Part shown: piece after piece, positions 1-6,935 of the stretch
Numbering within the stretch: position 1 is the first letter of the stretch
How the letters are laid out: each line of letters opens with the position of its first letter
Assembly (NCBI GenBank): GCA_905203555.1
Contig: CAJKWK010000066.1
Coordinates: forward strand, 1 to 12,364
DNA: 12,364 nucleotides
Direction of reading: 5' to 3'
Source: an uncultured Lachnospiraceae bacterium
GTDB lineage: Bacteria; Bacillota; Clostridia; Lachnospirales; Lachnospiraceae
The notes under the pieces: model-generated
Database searches by the model: none
What the model was told of the DNA's origin: nothing
Seen by the model: the letters and a program-made list of their open reading frames with translations, nothing else
Translations under genes and position numbers: made by a program

Positions 1-1201
1 ATTCCGGGACATTGTTTCTATCTTCTTTCCGGATTTCATTCCCTAAATATTGAAAGCTGCCATCTTCTCTGAATCTTACTGTCAGCTCATGAGTTATGAC
101 TGTATCGTCACATGCCACCTTATTACATACCGCATCAACAGTCAGTACCATTGTTCCATCAGCATTTTCTTTCACATCTATAACTTCCGGAAGACACGTA
201 CCAAAAAAGGTTGGCGTATAATTCATACATCCCAACTGTGCCCAGTCATACGTCTGTTTTTCTTGATTAAACACCGCATACTTCCTTATTTCTTCTGACG
301 TTATCGGAAGATACTCTATCATCAGATTTTCAAATTCTTCTTTCGGAATTCCCTCCGGATAATTTTCCGGAGAAACTCTCTGCCCATATTTCATGGCATA
401 CAGATATTCATACAATCCATTATAATCTAACACATCTAAATTGTTCAAATTCCAATTCGAACATAACAGATTATTTCCCTGATATCCAATTTTCTGAACA
501 CATAGTTGGGATAGTGCTCTCTGCTTTTCTGTCATTGGTTTCACTCTGATTAAACAGCTCCCATCCATGATTTCAGTGACTTCCGGTGGTTCCGGCACAC
601 ACAATTCATAACAGAACCATCCTTTTTCTGTATATTCCCATTCTTTAACCGGGATACTGGTCGTGCAAGCAATCCCCGGTGTATTTTCTTCTATCCAGAT
701 GCCGCTTGTGCTGACTACATGCATCTCGGTTCCATCATAAATAAATTTCATTCTGCTGATTCCGCCATCTCGACGCACATTGTAAATAACTACAGAACCA
801 CTTTTCCCTATTTCACAATTATTAAGAAATTGATCCAACTTTTCATAATTTTCCACATTAGAGTATGCCACCTCAGCCGAAACCGGATTTCCTGTTTTCC
901 CTGCTCTCTTTTGCATTTCCAGCATCGTTTCATCCTGCAGAACAACATTGGAAGTATCCCCTTTGTCAGCCTTCTCATAAATGTTCTGAAGCTGTTCCAT
1001 CTGCCTTTTACAATCCATTTCCGCCTCGGAAATCCCTTTTTCTGATTCTATCTCTTTTTCTGACTCTATCTCTTTTTCTAATTCTGCCTCTTTCTTCGCA
1101 CAAGCGCACAGCGAACTACTTATTATCAATACCATCAACAGACGCACACACCTTCTACGTCGCCCTTGTCTGCGGAACCTCTTCTGCTCCATCTCTTTCA
1201 C
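1..1201 (-). CDS. Putative lipoprotein of unknown function (DUF6070-like), second of a tandem pair; 3' end beyond the window
   Basis: The minus-strand frame is open from 1201 to the left edge, giving about 400 residues with no stop. The start is taken as GTG at 1201-1199: it overlaps the last base of the upstream TAG stop and lies 6 nt after GGAGG. An in-frame ATG at 1192-1190 is the alternative but is poorly spaced. The N-terminus is strongly arginine-rich, then hydrophobic (LLMVLIISSS), ending in an L-C-A-C lipobox at residues 31-34, so a membrane-anchored exported lipoprotein is inferred. A charged E/K/S-rich linker encoded by an 18-bp repeat follows. Shared blocks with the upstream gene (WEYTE-G, IGY-x2-NN, EVID, DGT) show the two are paralogues. 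I recall such clostridial lipoproteins as DUF6070, but only a profile search would confirm this. Function is unknown. The gene is probably translated together with its upstream partner. Confidence 0.82.
   Translation of the reverse strand, partial: MKEMEQKRFRRQGRRRRCVRLLMVLIISSSLCACAKKEAELEKEIESEKEIESEKGISEAEMDCKRQMEQLQNIYEKADKGDTSNVVLQDETMLEMQKRAGKTGNPVSAEVAYSNVENYEKLDQFLNNCEIGKSGSVVIYNVRRDGGISRMKFIYDGTEMHVVSTSGIWIEENTPGIACTTSIPVKEWEYTEKGWFCYELCVPEPPEVTEIMDGSCLIRVKPMTEKQRALSQLCVQKIGYQGNNLLCSNWNLNNLDVLDYNGLYEYLYAMKYGQRVSPENYPEGIPKEEFENLMIEYLPITSEEIRKYAVFNQEKQTYDWAQLGCMNYTPTFFGTCLPEVIDVKENADGTMVLTVDAVCNKVACDDTVITHELTVRFREDGSFQYLGNEIRKEDRNNVPE
1036..1089. repeat. Three tandem 18-bp units inside the second lipoprotein gene
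   Basis: Three imperfect 18-nt units begin at 1036, 1054 and 1072. They differ at one to three positions each. They encode a repeating Glu/Ile/Glu/Ser/Glu/Lys-type charged linker just after the lipidated cysteine. The period is a multiple of three, so copy-number change would keep the frame. Confidence 0.7.
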
Positions 1202-2463
1202 TACTTTCCTCCATACAGTTCTTCCCATTCGGTTCTTGTCAAACGAGGTACATGCCACCCAATCGCCGAATCATGTATTGGTTCAAGAATACGATTTGCT
1301 ACATACTCTATCCCACCGTCCTCTGTATCACGCACAGTTACCCCTTGCAGATACGCACGAGTTAGTTTCCGGCAGGGAAAGACCGCCTGTACTTTCAAAG
1401 TCAGCGTTCCGTCATCATTTTTCACATAATCAATCACTTCCGGATATGGATATTCCGGGTATTCAACTTCTTCCAATCCTCTTGGTTTATATTCATACGC
1501 CTCTTCCTCCGGATGATAAATCGTTTTCGACTGCAAAACTTCACTGCTGATGTTAAATCTCGACATAATAATCGGTTCAAATTTTTCTTTTGAAATCAAA
1601 TATACCGCACATGTTCCCATTGCATTTCCGGTGGTAAACTCCCCATATTCCGTATGATTCTCCCGATAAAACAAATCAAATATATCATAAAAATCCAGTT
1701 CCCCAAAATCTTCTTCACTCCAGTCAGCCAAGAACATATTATTCCGTTCATATCCTATCGGCAGTATATATCTGCGATTCAGCTCTCTGCAGGTTTCATC
1801 TAATGGAAGTACCCGATATGCCATATATTCCATCGTTTCACTTTTTGTAACCTCATACGATCCTTCAAAGGCCAGTCGCCCTGAAAACATCAAATATCCA
1901 TCTTCCGTGTATTCCCATGACTCCGCACGATATAAATCTTCTGAGGACAGTTTTAATTCACCATCCTCATAAACATAATAGCTTCTGATCACATTTACAT
2001 TTCCATCCTGCGTCTCCATATTTCGAATGATACAGCTTCCGTTTCTTGCAACTTCTATGATAGTCATACGCCCGCTTTTCTTAGTTTCTGCCTTTTCACA
2101 AAACTGTATCACGTTCTCATACTCCGTCATGTTGATTTGATTTTCATGATCAACTGCAGTATACCCCTTTTCTCCAAGACAGTTCACAAGACCACGTATC
2201 ATTTCCAAATCCCCCAGTTTTCCTTCTTCTGCAGCTTTTTCATAAGTCTTACTGCAAATCTCCAGAATCTCTTCGACTTCCTTTTCTTCTGTTTCACTTC
2301 GTTTCATTGTTATTTCATCCGTAGTTTTCCTCTCCTGCTGTTCCGGTTGATACGCTATATTTTCCGAGTCTTCCTCTTTAAAATCACTACACCCTGACAA
2401 ATGCACTGCCACTATTAATCCAATCACTAAAAACCGACTCTTCCAAAATCTTATTTTCTTCAC
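1201..2463 (-). CDS. Putative lipoprotein of unknown function (DUF6070-like), first of a tandem pair
   Basis: This 420-residue protein starts at GTG 2463-2461, about 11 nt after AAAGGAG. The frame also extends upstream to a TTG at 2508, but that has no ribosome site and lies over a palindrome. The N-terminus has a basic n-region (VKKIRFWKSR), a hydrophobic core and the lipobox L22-S23-G24-C25, a clear type II signal peptide. The mature part begins with an acidic, low-complexity, probably coiled linker, then a globular region rich in Tyr, Glu and aromatic residues with no enzyme motif that I recognise. Its C-terminal half aligns with the next gene (WEYTE-G, IGY-x2-NN, PEVID, DGTL). The TAG stop overlaps the GTG of the next gene by one base, so the pair is one transcript with coupled translation. 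A sigma-A promoter and two BlaI-type palindromes lie upstream. Function is unknown; an extracytoplasmic sensor or envelope-stress role is only inferred. Confidence 0.85.
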   Translation of the reverse strand: MKKIRFWKSRFLVIGLIVAVHLSGCSDFKEEDSENIAYQPEQQERKTTDEITMKRSETEEKEVEEILEICSKTYEKAAEEGKLGDLEMIRGLVNCLGEKGYTAVDHENQINMTEYENVIQFCEKAETKKSGRMTIIEVARNGSCIIRNMETQDGNVNVIRSYYVYEDGELKLSSEDLYRAESWEYTEDGYLMFSGRLAFEGSYEVTKSETMEYMAYRVLPLDETCRELNRRYILPIGYERNNMFLADWSEEDFGELDFYDIFDLFYRENHTEYGEFTTGNAMGTCAVYLISKEKFEPIIMSRFNISSEVLQSKTIYHPEEEAYEYKPRGLEEVEYPEYPYPEVIDYVKNDDGTLTLKVQAVFPCRKLTRAYLQGVTVRDTEDGGIEYVANRILEPIHDSAIGWHVPRLTRTEWEELYGGK

Positions 2464-2484
2464 TCTATCATCCGCTCCTTTTAT

Positions 2485-2494
2485 TACATTTGTA
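2485..2494. promoter_or_regulatory. TACANATGTA palindrome (BlaI/MecI/CopY-type operator), promoter-distal copy
   Basis: TACAAATGTA on the minus strand. The dyad extends to TTACA-TT-TGTAA (2484-2495 on the plus strand). It sits in the leader between promoter and GTG start, 66 nt from a second copy. TACANATGTA is the core box bound by BlaI/MecI repressors and resembles the CopY box. The regulator itself is not in the window. Confidence 0.5.
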
Positions 2495-2546
2495 AGATTT
2501 AAAACCAAAAAAATTTATCTTTCCGAATAATTCATTATTTTACAAA

Positions 2547-2575
2547 ATATTACATCTGTAGGAATTAAATGTCAA
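2547..2575 (-). promoter_or_regulatory. Sigma-A-type promoter of the lipoprotein pair
   Basis: On the minus strand: TTGACA at 2575-2570, a 17-nt spacer, then TAATAT at 2552-2547. This is a near-consensus housekeeping promoter with start expected near 2540. The spacer contains the second operator palindrome, so repressor binding would block polymerase. Confidence 0.75.
2551..2560. promoter_or_regulatory. TACANATGTA palindrome (BlaI/MecI/CopY-type operator), promoter-overlapping copy
   Basis: TACAGATGTA on the minus strand, placed within the -35/-10 spacer and touching the first two bases of the -10 box. It matches the same TACANATGTA core as the copy at 2485-2494. The placement is what a steric repressor would need. 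Confidence 0.55.
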
Positions 2576-2589
2576 GTTGATTTTTCAGC

Positions 2590-2624
2590 AAAAAAAAATA
2601 AGCAGCCATCGTAGACTGCCTATT
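2590..2624 (-). terminator. Rho-independent terminator of the rubrerythrin gene
   Basis: Just after the rubrerythrin stop the minus strand forms an 11-bp stem, AATAGGCAGTC with GGCTGCTTATT including two G-U pairs, around a 6-nt loop. A run of eight T follows. It separates this gene from the lipoprotein promoter. Confidence 0.88.
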
Positions 2625-2631
2625 TAGCAAA

Positions 2632-3231
2632 TTACATTCTCTTATATGGCGCCATATCATACGGCAAAAAATATCCCTGCCCATGCCGGCAGACCGGACA
2701 CACCTTCGGAGCCTGTTTTCCTTCGTGAATATACCCGCAATTTGTACAGATCCATTTTGCCGGATCTTCTTGATTATAATAGCGATTCTCCTCTAACATT
2801 TTCGCCACTTCAGCGAATCGCTTCTGGTGGGTATGCTCAATGTCTGCAATCTGCATAAATGCTGAAGCCGCTTCAAAAAAGCCTTCTTTTTTTGCAATCT
2901 CCGCAAACGCAGGATAGACTTGCTCATACTCCTCTTTTTCATTATGTTCCGCCGCGCGCATCAATTTCGCAAGATCATCTTCCCCATCCACAGGATATCC
3001 CCCATCTATAAAAATGGTTTCACCCGAAAGCTCCTGCAGCAATTCATAAAACCGTTCTGCATGTGCCCGCTCCTGTTCCGCTGTATAGTTAAATATATCA
3101 GCAATTGTATAATGTCCTGCTTTTCGTGCCTTCTCCGCCGCAATTGTGTACCGGTTACGTGCCTGACTTTCTCCCGCAAATGCACGCATCAAATTCTCTT
3201 TCGTCTTACTCTCTTTAAAACTAACAGCCAT
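2632..3231 (-). CDS. rbr: Rubrerythrin
   Basis: This 199-residue cytoplasmic non-haem iron protein of the anaerobe oxidative-stress response reduces hydrogen peroxide to water with electrons from rubredoxin or NADH-rubredoxin oxidoreductase. The N-terminal four-helix ferritin-like domain shows expected diiron ligands: E21 in GESQARNRY, E54 and H57 in EQERAHA, E95 and E98 in AEHNEKEE, and E132/H135 in IEHTHQKRF. The C-terminal rubredoxin-like domain has C162-x2-C165 and C178-x2-C181, which would hold one iron. The length is typical for a classical rubrerythrin. ATG 3231-3229 follows an AAAGGGA ribosome site. It stands alone between its terminator and a divergent-looking leader, so it is probably monocistronic. 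PerR control is common for this family, but no clear PerR box is seen; a different palindrome overlaps its likely -10. Confidence 0.96.
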   Translation of the reverse strand: MAVSFKESKTKENLMRAFAGESQARNRYTIAAEKARKAGHYTIADIFNYTAEQERAHAERFYELLQELSGETIFIDGGYPVDGEDDLAKLMRAAEHNEKEEYEQVYPAFAEIAKKEGFFEAASAFMQIADIEHTHQKRFAEVAKMLEENRYYNQEDPAKWICTNCGYIHEGKQAPKVCPVCRHGQGYFLPYDMAPYKRM

Positions 3232-3261
3232 GATACATCCCTTTCTTAATCTAATATGATA

Positions 3262-3290
3262 ATACTAGTAGTATGTACCATGGCTGGCAA
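3262..3290 (-). promoter_or_regulatory. Likely rubrerythrin promoter with an overlapping palindrome
   Basis: On the minus strand TTGCCA (3290-3285), 17 nt, then TAGTAT (3267-3262). The -10 is one half of a perfect 6+1+6 palindrome ATACTAGTAGTAT at 3262-3274, a possible operator. It is not a PerR box (TTATAATNATTATAA). The promoter match is moderate. Confidence 0.45.
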
Positions 3291-3315
3291 AATATGCTTT
3301 ATTTTATTATATAAA

Positions 3316-4332
3316 CTAATTAAACCCGATAATTCTCCGCGCTACACTATAAGCCATTGATGAAACTTTTCTTCCGGATCGTCCCGGCAAATTCATCGTT
3401 TGACCTAAAATTCCATGTCGAATTTTAAAATAAGTTCTATAATCCTTTTGTTTCAAATACTTCCAAAGTTCCGCTTTCTTCTCCAGATTTTCCGCTTTTT
3501 TTGAACGAATACACAAAATAGAAGACACCGTCATCATGATCGCCAGATAATTAATCATATATTTACGTAACTTCTTACTCTGTATCATACGAAGTTCGTA
3601 CATGGAGATCATTGTTTTCGTCACAAAAATCTGCTGATCAACTCGCCCAATCATTACCTTCTCATTTACAGACTGGTCTTCTCTTCCAATAAAATAGCGA
3701 TAAAAATCCAAATCCATATAGTATAATGTCCGCACGTGCGGCAATGGATAATATACATAAATATTATCTACATAAAATGTATGCTTTGGCAGCCGCAGCT
3801 GACAGAGTTTTAGCATTTCTGTCCGATAAATCACAGAATGCATCAATATATACTGATCGAGATGGAACATCCCTATATCATCCCAGCGAAAAATCTGATC
3901 TTGCGGAAGTACATTTCGGTAATGAATCACTTTTTTGTGTTCCATTCCAACCTTTTCATAGACATAATTTGCAACAATCATATCCACCTGAGTTTCAGCT
4001 TCTACGAACCCTTTGACCGTCTCCAAAATCTTGAGAAGTGCCTCCTCATCCACCCAGTCATCACTGTCTACAACTTTAAAATACTTTCCTTTCGCATGCG
4101 CAAGTCCTGTATTCACCGCATCTCCATGACCACCATTTTCCTTATTGATCAATTTTACAATCCCCGGATGCTGCTCTTCCAGTCTCTTTCCGATTTCTGC
4201 CGTACCATCTGTGGAGCCGTCATTCACAATTAAAATCTCCACATCCTCACCGCCGGGAAGAATCGTATTTACTGCATGCTCCATATAAGCCTCCGAGTTA
4301 TAACATGGAATGGCAAATGTAATATATTTCAT
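3316..4332 (-). CDS. Family 2 glycosyltransferase (GT-A fold)
   Basis: This 338-residue protein is likely to transfer a sugar from a nucleotide-sugar to a glycan or lipid acceptor for the cell surface; donor and acceptor cannot be read from sequence. The GT2 signature runs from residue 4: TFAIPCYNSEAY, then VNDGSTDGT (37-44), GGHGDAVNTGL (67-77) and the metal- and donor-binding DSDDW (89-93). No signal peptide or clear membrane segment is seen; the basic C-terminus may sit at the membrane. ATG 4332-4330 is chosen because AAGGAG lies 7 nt upstream; the longer reading to 4401 would run through the promoter -10. It has no glycan-biosynthesis neighbour here and is divergent from the phosphofructokinase gene, so it looks like a single-gene unit. 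Confidence 0.9.
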   Translation of the reverse strand: MKYITFAIPCYNSEAYMEHAVNTILPGGEDVEILIVNDGSTDGTAEIGKRLEEQHPGIVKLINKENGGHGDAVNTGLAHAKGKYFKVVDSDDWVDEEALLKILETVKGFVEAETQVDMIVANYVYEKVGMEHKKVIHYRNVLPQDQIFRWDDIGMFHLDQYILMHSVIYRTEMLKLCQLRLPKHTFYVDNIYVYYPLPHVRTLYYMDLDFYRYFIGREDQSVNEKVMIGRVDQQIFVTKTMISMYELRMIQSKKLRKYMINYLAIMMTVSSILCIRSKKAENLEKKAELWKYLKQKDYRTYFKIRHGILGQTMNLPGRSGRKVSSMAYSVARRIIGFN

Positions 4333-4372
4333 AAATCTGCTCCTTATCACTACATTGTCTTGTTGTTTTTCG

Positions 4373-4401
4373 AGTATACCACGATTTTTCAGTTTTTCCA
4401 A
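4373..4401 (-). promoter_or_regulatory. Promoter of the glycosyltransferase gene
   Basis: On the minus strand TTGGAA (4401-4396), a 17-nt spacer and TATACT (4378-4373). The predicted start is about 35 nt upstream of the chosen ATG. It lies back to back with the phosphofructokinase promoter. Confidence 0.6.
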
Positions 4402-4417
4402 CTCTCTTTCTTACTTC

Positions 4418-4446
4418 TTGCCAGTTCTTTAAGGAAATGTTAAGAT
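4418..4446 (+). promoter_or_regulatory. Likely promoter of the phosphofructokinase gene
   Basis: TTGCCA (4418-4423), a 17-nt spacer, TAAGAT (4441-4446). This gives a leader of about 30 nt before the GGAGG ribosome site at 4470-4474. Confidence 0.5.
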
Positions 4447-4483
4447 AAATGCAGTTAAGAATAAAAAATGGAGGATTCCCCTT

Positions 4484-5701
4484 ATGAAGAAAAATGTAAT
4501 TGTCGGACAGTCCGGTGGCCCTACTGCTGTAATCAACGCCAGCCTTTACGGAGTTGTATACGAAGCATTGAACAGAGAAGAGACTCTTGGTACTGTCTAT
4601 GGAATGATAAATGGTATTGAAGGATTTTTGAATGATCAGATCATGGATATGAAACCGTTAGAACTATCCGGTGAATTAGAATTAATAAAAACCACACCGG
4701 GTTCTTATCTTGGTTCCTGCCGGTACAAACTCCCGGAAGACTTAGCGGATGAAGTATATCCAAAACTTTTTGAAAAATTTGCCGCTCACAACATCGGATA
4801 TTTTTTCTACATCGGTGGAAATGATTCTATGGACACCGTCAGCAAGCTCTCCCGCTATGCAGAACAGATTGAGAGTGATATTCGTTTCATCGGCATCCCG
4901 AAAACCATTGACAATGACCTTGTTTTGACAGACCATACGCCCGGTTTTGGCAGCGCCGCAAAATATGTGGCATCAACAGTTCGCGAAATTGCAATTGACG
5001 CCTCTGTTTATGACAACAAAAAGTCTGTTACGATTGTAGAAATCATGGGCCGCCATGCAGGATGGCTGGCTGCTTCCAGCGTTCTGGCAAGAAAATTTGA
5101 AGGGGATAATCCGGTTCTGATTTATCTTCCGGAAGTTGCTTTCGATCACGAAGTATTTATTGAAAAAGTAAAAACAGCACTGGAAACCACTCCGAATCTG
5201 GTTGTCTGCATTTCCGAAGGAATTAATGACGGAAACGGTACGTTTGTATGTGAACTTGCAAGCGATGTGGGTGTTGATACCTTCGGTCACAAGATGCTCA
5301 CCGGTTCCGGAAAGTATCTGGAAAATCTGGTCAAAGACCGCTTAGGAGTTAAGGTGCGCTCTATTGAATTAAACGTATGCCAGAGATGTTCCTCCTCGAT
5401 GCTGTCCAAAACGGACCAGAAAGAGGCAATTGCCTCCGGCGCTTACGGAGTTACCTGTGCACTCAACGGCGAAACAGGAAAAATGATTGCCTTCAACAGA
5501 ACGGAAGATTACCGCATTGACTATGTAACAGAAGATGTAAATCTTATCTGCAATCAGGAAAAGACCGTACCACTGGAATGGATTACAAACGATGGTTCTG
5601 ACATCGGCGAAGAATTTATCCGCTATGCCGCTCCACTGATCCAAGGAGATGTTTCCGTTCCAAGCGAAAACGGATTACCAAAATTTGCTTTCAGAAAATA
5701 G
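4484..5701 (+). CDS. pfp: 6-phosphofructokinase, pyrophosphate-dependent type
   Basis: This 405-residue cytoplasmic glycolytic enzyme interconverts fructose 6-phosphate and fructose 1,6-bisphosphate. Family motifs are intact: GQSGGPTAVINAS (8-20) for phosphoryl-donor binding, GGNDS (111-115), PKTIDND (139-145) with the catalytic Asp, and MGRHAGW (188-194). Two choices point to pyrophosphate rather than ATP: an acidic/amide residue where ATP enzymes have GGDGS, and Lys in PKTIDND where ATP enzymes have Gly. Donor specificity is therefore inferred, not proven. The length fits the PFP branch rather than the roughly 320-residue ATP enzyme. ATG 4484 follows GGAGG by 9 nt. No terminator separates it from the next gene 38 nt downstream, so the two may be co-transcribed. 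PPi use fits an energy-limited fermenter. Confidence 0.93.
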   Translation: MKKNVIVGQSGGPTAVINASLYGVVYEALNREETLGTVYGMINGIEGFLNDQIMDMKPLELSGELELIKTTPGSYLGSCRYKLPEDLADEVYPKLFEKFAAHNIGYFFYIGGNDSMDTVSKLSRYAEQIESDIRFIGIPKTIDNDLVLTDHTPGFGSAAKYVASTVREIAIDASVYDNKKSVTIVEIMGRHAGWLAASSVLARKFEGDNPVLIYLPEVAFDHEVFIEKVKTALETTPNLVVCISEGINDGNGTFVCELASDVGVDTFGHKMLTGSGKYLENLVKDRLGVKVRSIELNVCQRCSSSMLSKTDQKEAIASGAYGVTCALNGETGKMIAFNRTEDYRIDYVTEDVNLICNQEKTVPLEWITNDGSDIGEEFIRYAAPLIQGDVSVPSENGLPKFAFRK

Positions 5702-5739
5702 ATACAAAAGATAAAATACAACATTTACAGGAGGATAAA

Positions 5740-6342
5740 ATGGGATTAAGTGAATTTGAAGAAATGAAACCAATCATAGAAAATGCTGCTCTTGGAAGCT
5801 ATTTAATTCTTCCGCTTAGATTTAGCGAAAACACTCTTGATATTAACTGGATTCAGAAAAACTGTGAATTTAAAAACATTACTACAATGGATTTAAATGA
5901 ACAGATTAAAACAATGTTTGATCCCCAGAATCCTGTACACGCCGGATCGGATTTTGCAGTCATCCATAAAGAAAAACAGCCTTCTGAAATTGACTGGGAT
6001 AAAAATCAGTTTCAAATTACTTCTCTGCATCTTGCAATTTTCCAAACAGAAACTGCTTTTTTGGCATTAGGAATCCAGCATTCCACAATGGAAACACTTT
6101 TACAGATTCGAAATCCCGGATATGCCAACAGTATTTCCAAATATTATTACAAGGATACCGCTGGCACCGCTCACGAATTTTCACTGGATAGTGCTCTCCT
6201 TTCTTTATTAGGTAAAGCAGGCCTGCAGCCATTTTTTCAATCTGGGACATCACTGTTTTTAGAAGCATTTACCTACAATATAGCGGTCATCTCCAAACGT
6301 TTTCATGAATTAGAGAGCATTCGTCAGATTACTTTTAATTAA
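5740..6342 (+). CDS. Hypothetical protein, N-terminal part of a frameshifted CorA-like-architecture gene
   Basis: This 200-residue reading frame starts at ATG 5740, closely preceded by AGGAGG. It is soluble in character, mixed alpha/beta, with no signal peptide, membrane segment or enzyme motif that I recognise. Its end (KRFHELESIRQITFN) is helical and amphipathic and stops abruptly at TAA. The next reading frame continues at once in the -1 frame and has no ribosome site of its own, so the two probably form one gene of about 370 residues. A large soluble N-terminal domain, long helices and two C-terminal membrane helices resemble the overall plan of CorA-type ion channels, but I see no GMN motif, so that resemblance is only architectural. 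Confidence 0.65.
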   Translation: MGLSEFEEMKPIIENAALGSYLILPLRFSENTLDINWIQKNCEFKNITTMDLNEQIKTMFDPQNPVHAGSDFAVIHKEKQPSEIDWDKNQFQITSLHLAIFQTETAFLALGIQHSTMETLLQIRNPGYANSISKYYYKDTAGTAHEFSLDSALLSLLGKAGLQPFFQSGTSLFLEAFTYNIAVISKRFHELESIRQITFN

Positions 6343-6365
6343 CATCGAATGACACCGCAGAAATG
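6331..6365 (+). other. Apparent one-base deletion (frameshift junction)
   Basis: Frame one reads ACT TTT AAT TAA. Stepping back one base at 6339 gives TTA ACA TCG AAT and reads on without interruption into the second half. A single lost T in the AATTAA stretch would explain it. No canonical X-XXY-YYZ slippery heptamer is present. It could be a true mutation or a sequencing error. Confidence 0.6.
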
Positions 6366-6857
6366 AAAACTCAGGCAGAAGACGGACTTCCGCTTGTCTT
6401 CTTGGCATTGTATGAAAAATATACTTGCCTTCATTTCACAGAACTATTATCTACAATTGAGAAAAAACAGATGTTCCGTCTGCGAAACTTAAAAAAGAAA
6501 ATGTTGGAATTTAAAGCATTTGGCACTGTGCATCCGGCAAATATTTCTCGCTGGCACAATGTAAAAATGATTTATCAATATCTCTTAGAAACGAATGGAA
6601 TTACCGAAGCAATTGACGATATAGATATTAAGATCAGTATTCTTAGTGAGCACCAACACGCTATAGAAGCACACCGGAACGACACCATCATGGGACTAAT
6701 TACAATTTTCGGTGTTGTATCCATTCTCGCCTCTGTCCTTTCAATCATACAAATTCTCAACTCCGGACACTTACTTGAATGGATCGTCACAATATTAACT
6801 TCTATCGGAATGTTACTCATAGCATGGATTGCATATCTCTGGGATCGAAGACACTGA
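6363..6857 (+). CDS. Hypothetical two-TM membrane protein, C-terminal part of the frameshifted gene
   Basis: The ATG at 6363 gives 164 residues, but no ribosome site precedes it and the same frame extends upstream to 6339 in coherent coding sequence. This supports it being the tail of the preceding gene rather than a separate one. Residues 1-105 are charged and helical (EKKQMFRLRNLKKKMLEF and a following helix), a probable coiled stalk. Two hydrophobic segments follow, about 109-132 and 139-160, joined by a short NSGHLLEW loop and ending in a basic DRRH tail. That hairpin is where CorA-family proteins place their pore helices, but the GMN signature is absent. A divergent or non-transporting relative, or an unrelated two-TM protein, remains possible. 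A terminator hairpin follows 22 nt later. Confidence 0.6.
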   Translation: MKTQAEDGLPLVFLALYEKYTCLHFTELLSTIEKKQMFRLRNLKKKMLEFKAFGTVHPANISRWHNVKMIYQYLLETNGITEAIDDIDIKISILSEHQHAIEAHRNDTIMGLITIFGVVSILASVLSIIQILNSGHLLEWIVTILTSIGMLLIAWIAYLWDRRH

Positions 6858-6879
6858 AAAAACGCTATCTGCTTTCATA

Positions 6880-6929
6880 AAAATGGGAAAGATGATCGTA
6901 TAAGACCAACCTTTCCCATTTTCTTTTTT
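6880..6929. terminator. Bidirectional terminator between convergent units
   Basis: A perfect 12-bp inverted repeat, AAAATGGGAAAG (6880-6891) and CTTTCCCATTTT (6911-6922), surrounds a 19-nt loop. A T-run follows on the plus strand (6924-6929) and a shorter one on the minus strand. It closes both the plus-strand unit ending at 6857 and the minus-strand operon ending at 6936. Confidence 0.82.
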
Positions 6930-6935
6930 ATACTA

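Noticed and set aside
865..1365. Plus-strand open frames over the lipoprotein pair
   Set aside because: Repetitive Ser/Leu/Phe translation that is the antisense shadow of the Glu/Lys-rich lipoprotein coding strand.
2464..2508. TTG-start extension of the first lipoprotein
   Set aside because: There is no ribosome site, and it would place 15 residues before a normal lipoprotein signal peptide; GTG at 2463 follows AAAGGAG.
4333..4401. Longer glycosyltransferase start at 4401
   Set aside because: It overlaps the predicted -10 and -35 boxes, while AAGGAG lies 7 nt before ATG 4332, directly ahead of the GT2 fold.
4484..5701. ATP-dependent PfkA
   Set aside because: GGNDS and PKTIDND replace the GGDGS and PGTIDND of ATP enzymes, and the chain is about 85 residues longer.
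6331..6345. Programmed -1 ribosomal frameshift
   Set aside because: The bases TTTTAAT do not form an X-XXY-YYZ heptamer and no strong downstream stem was noticed, so mutation or sequencing error is preferred.
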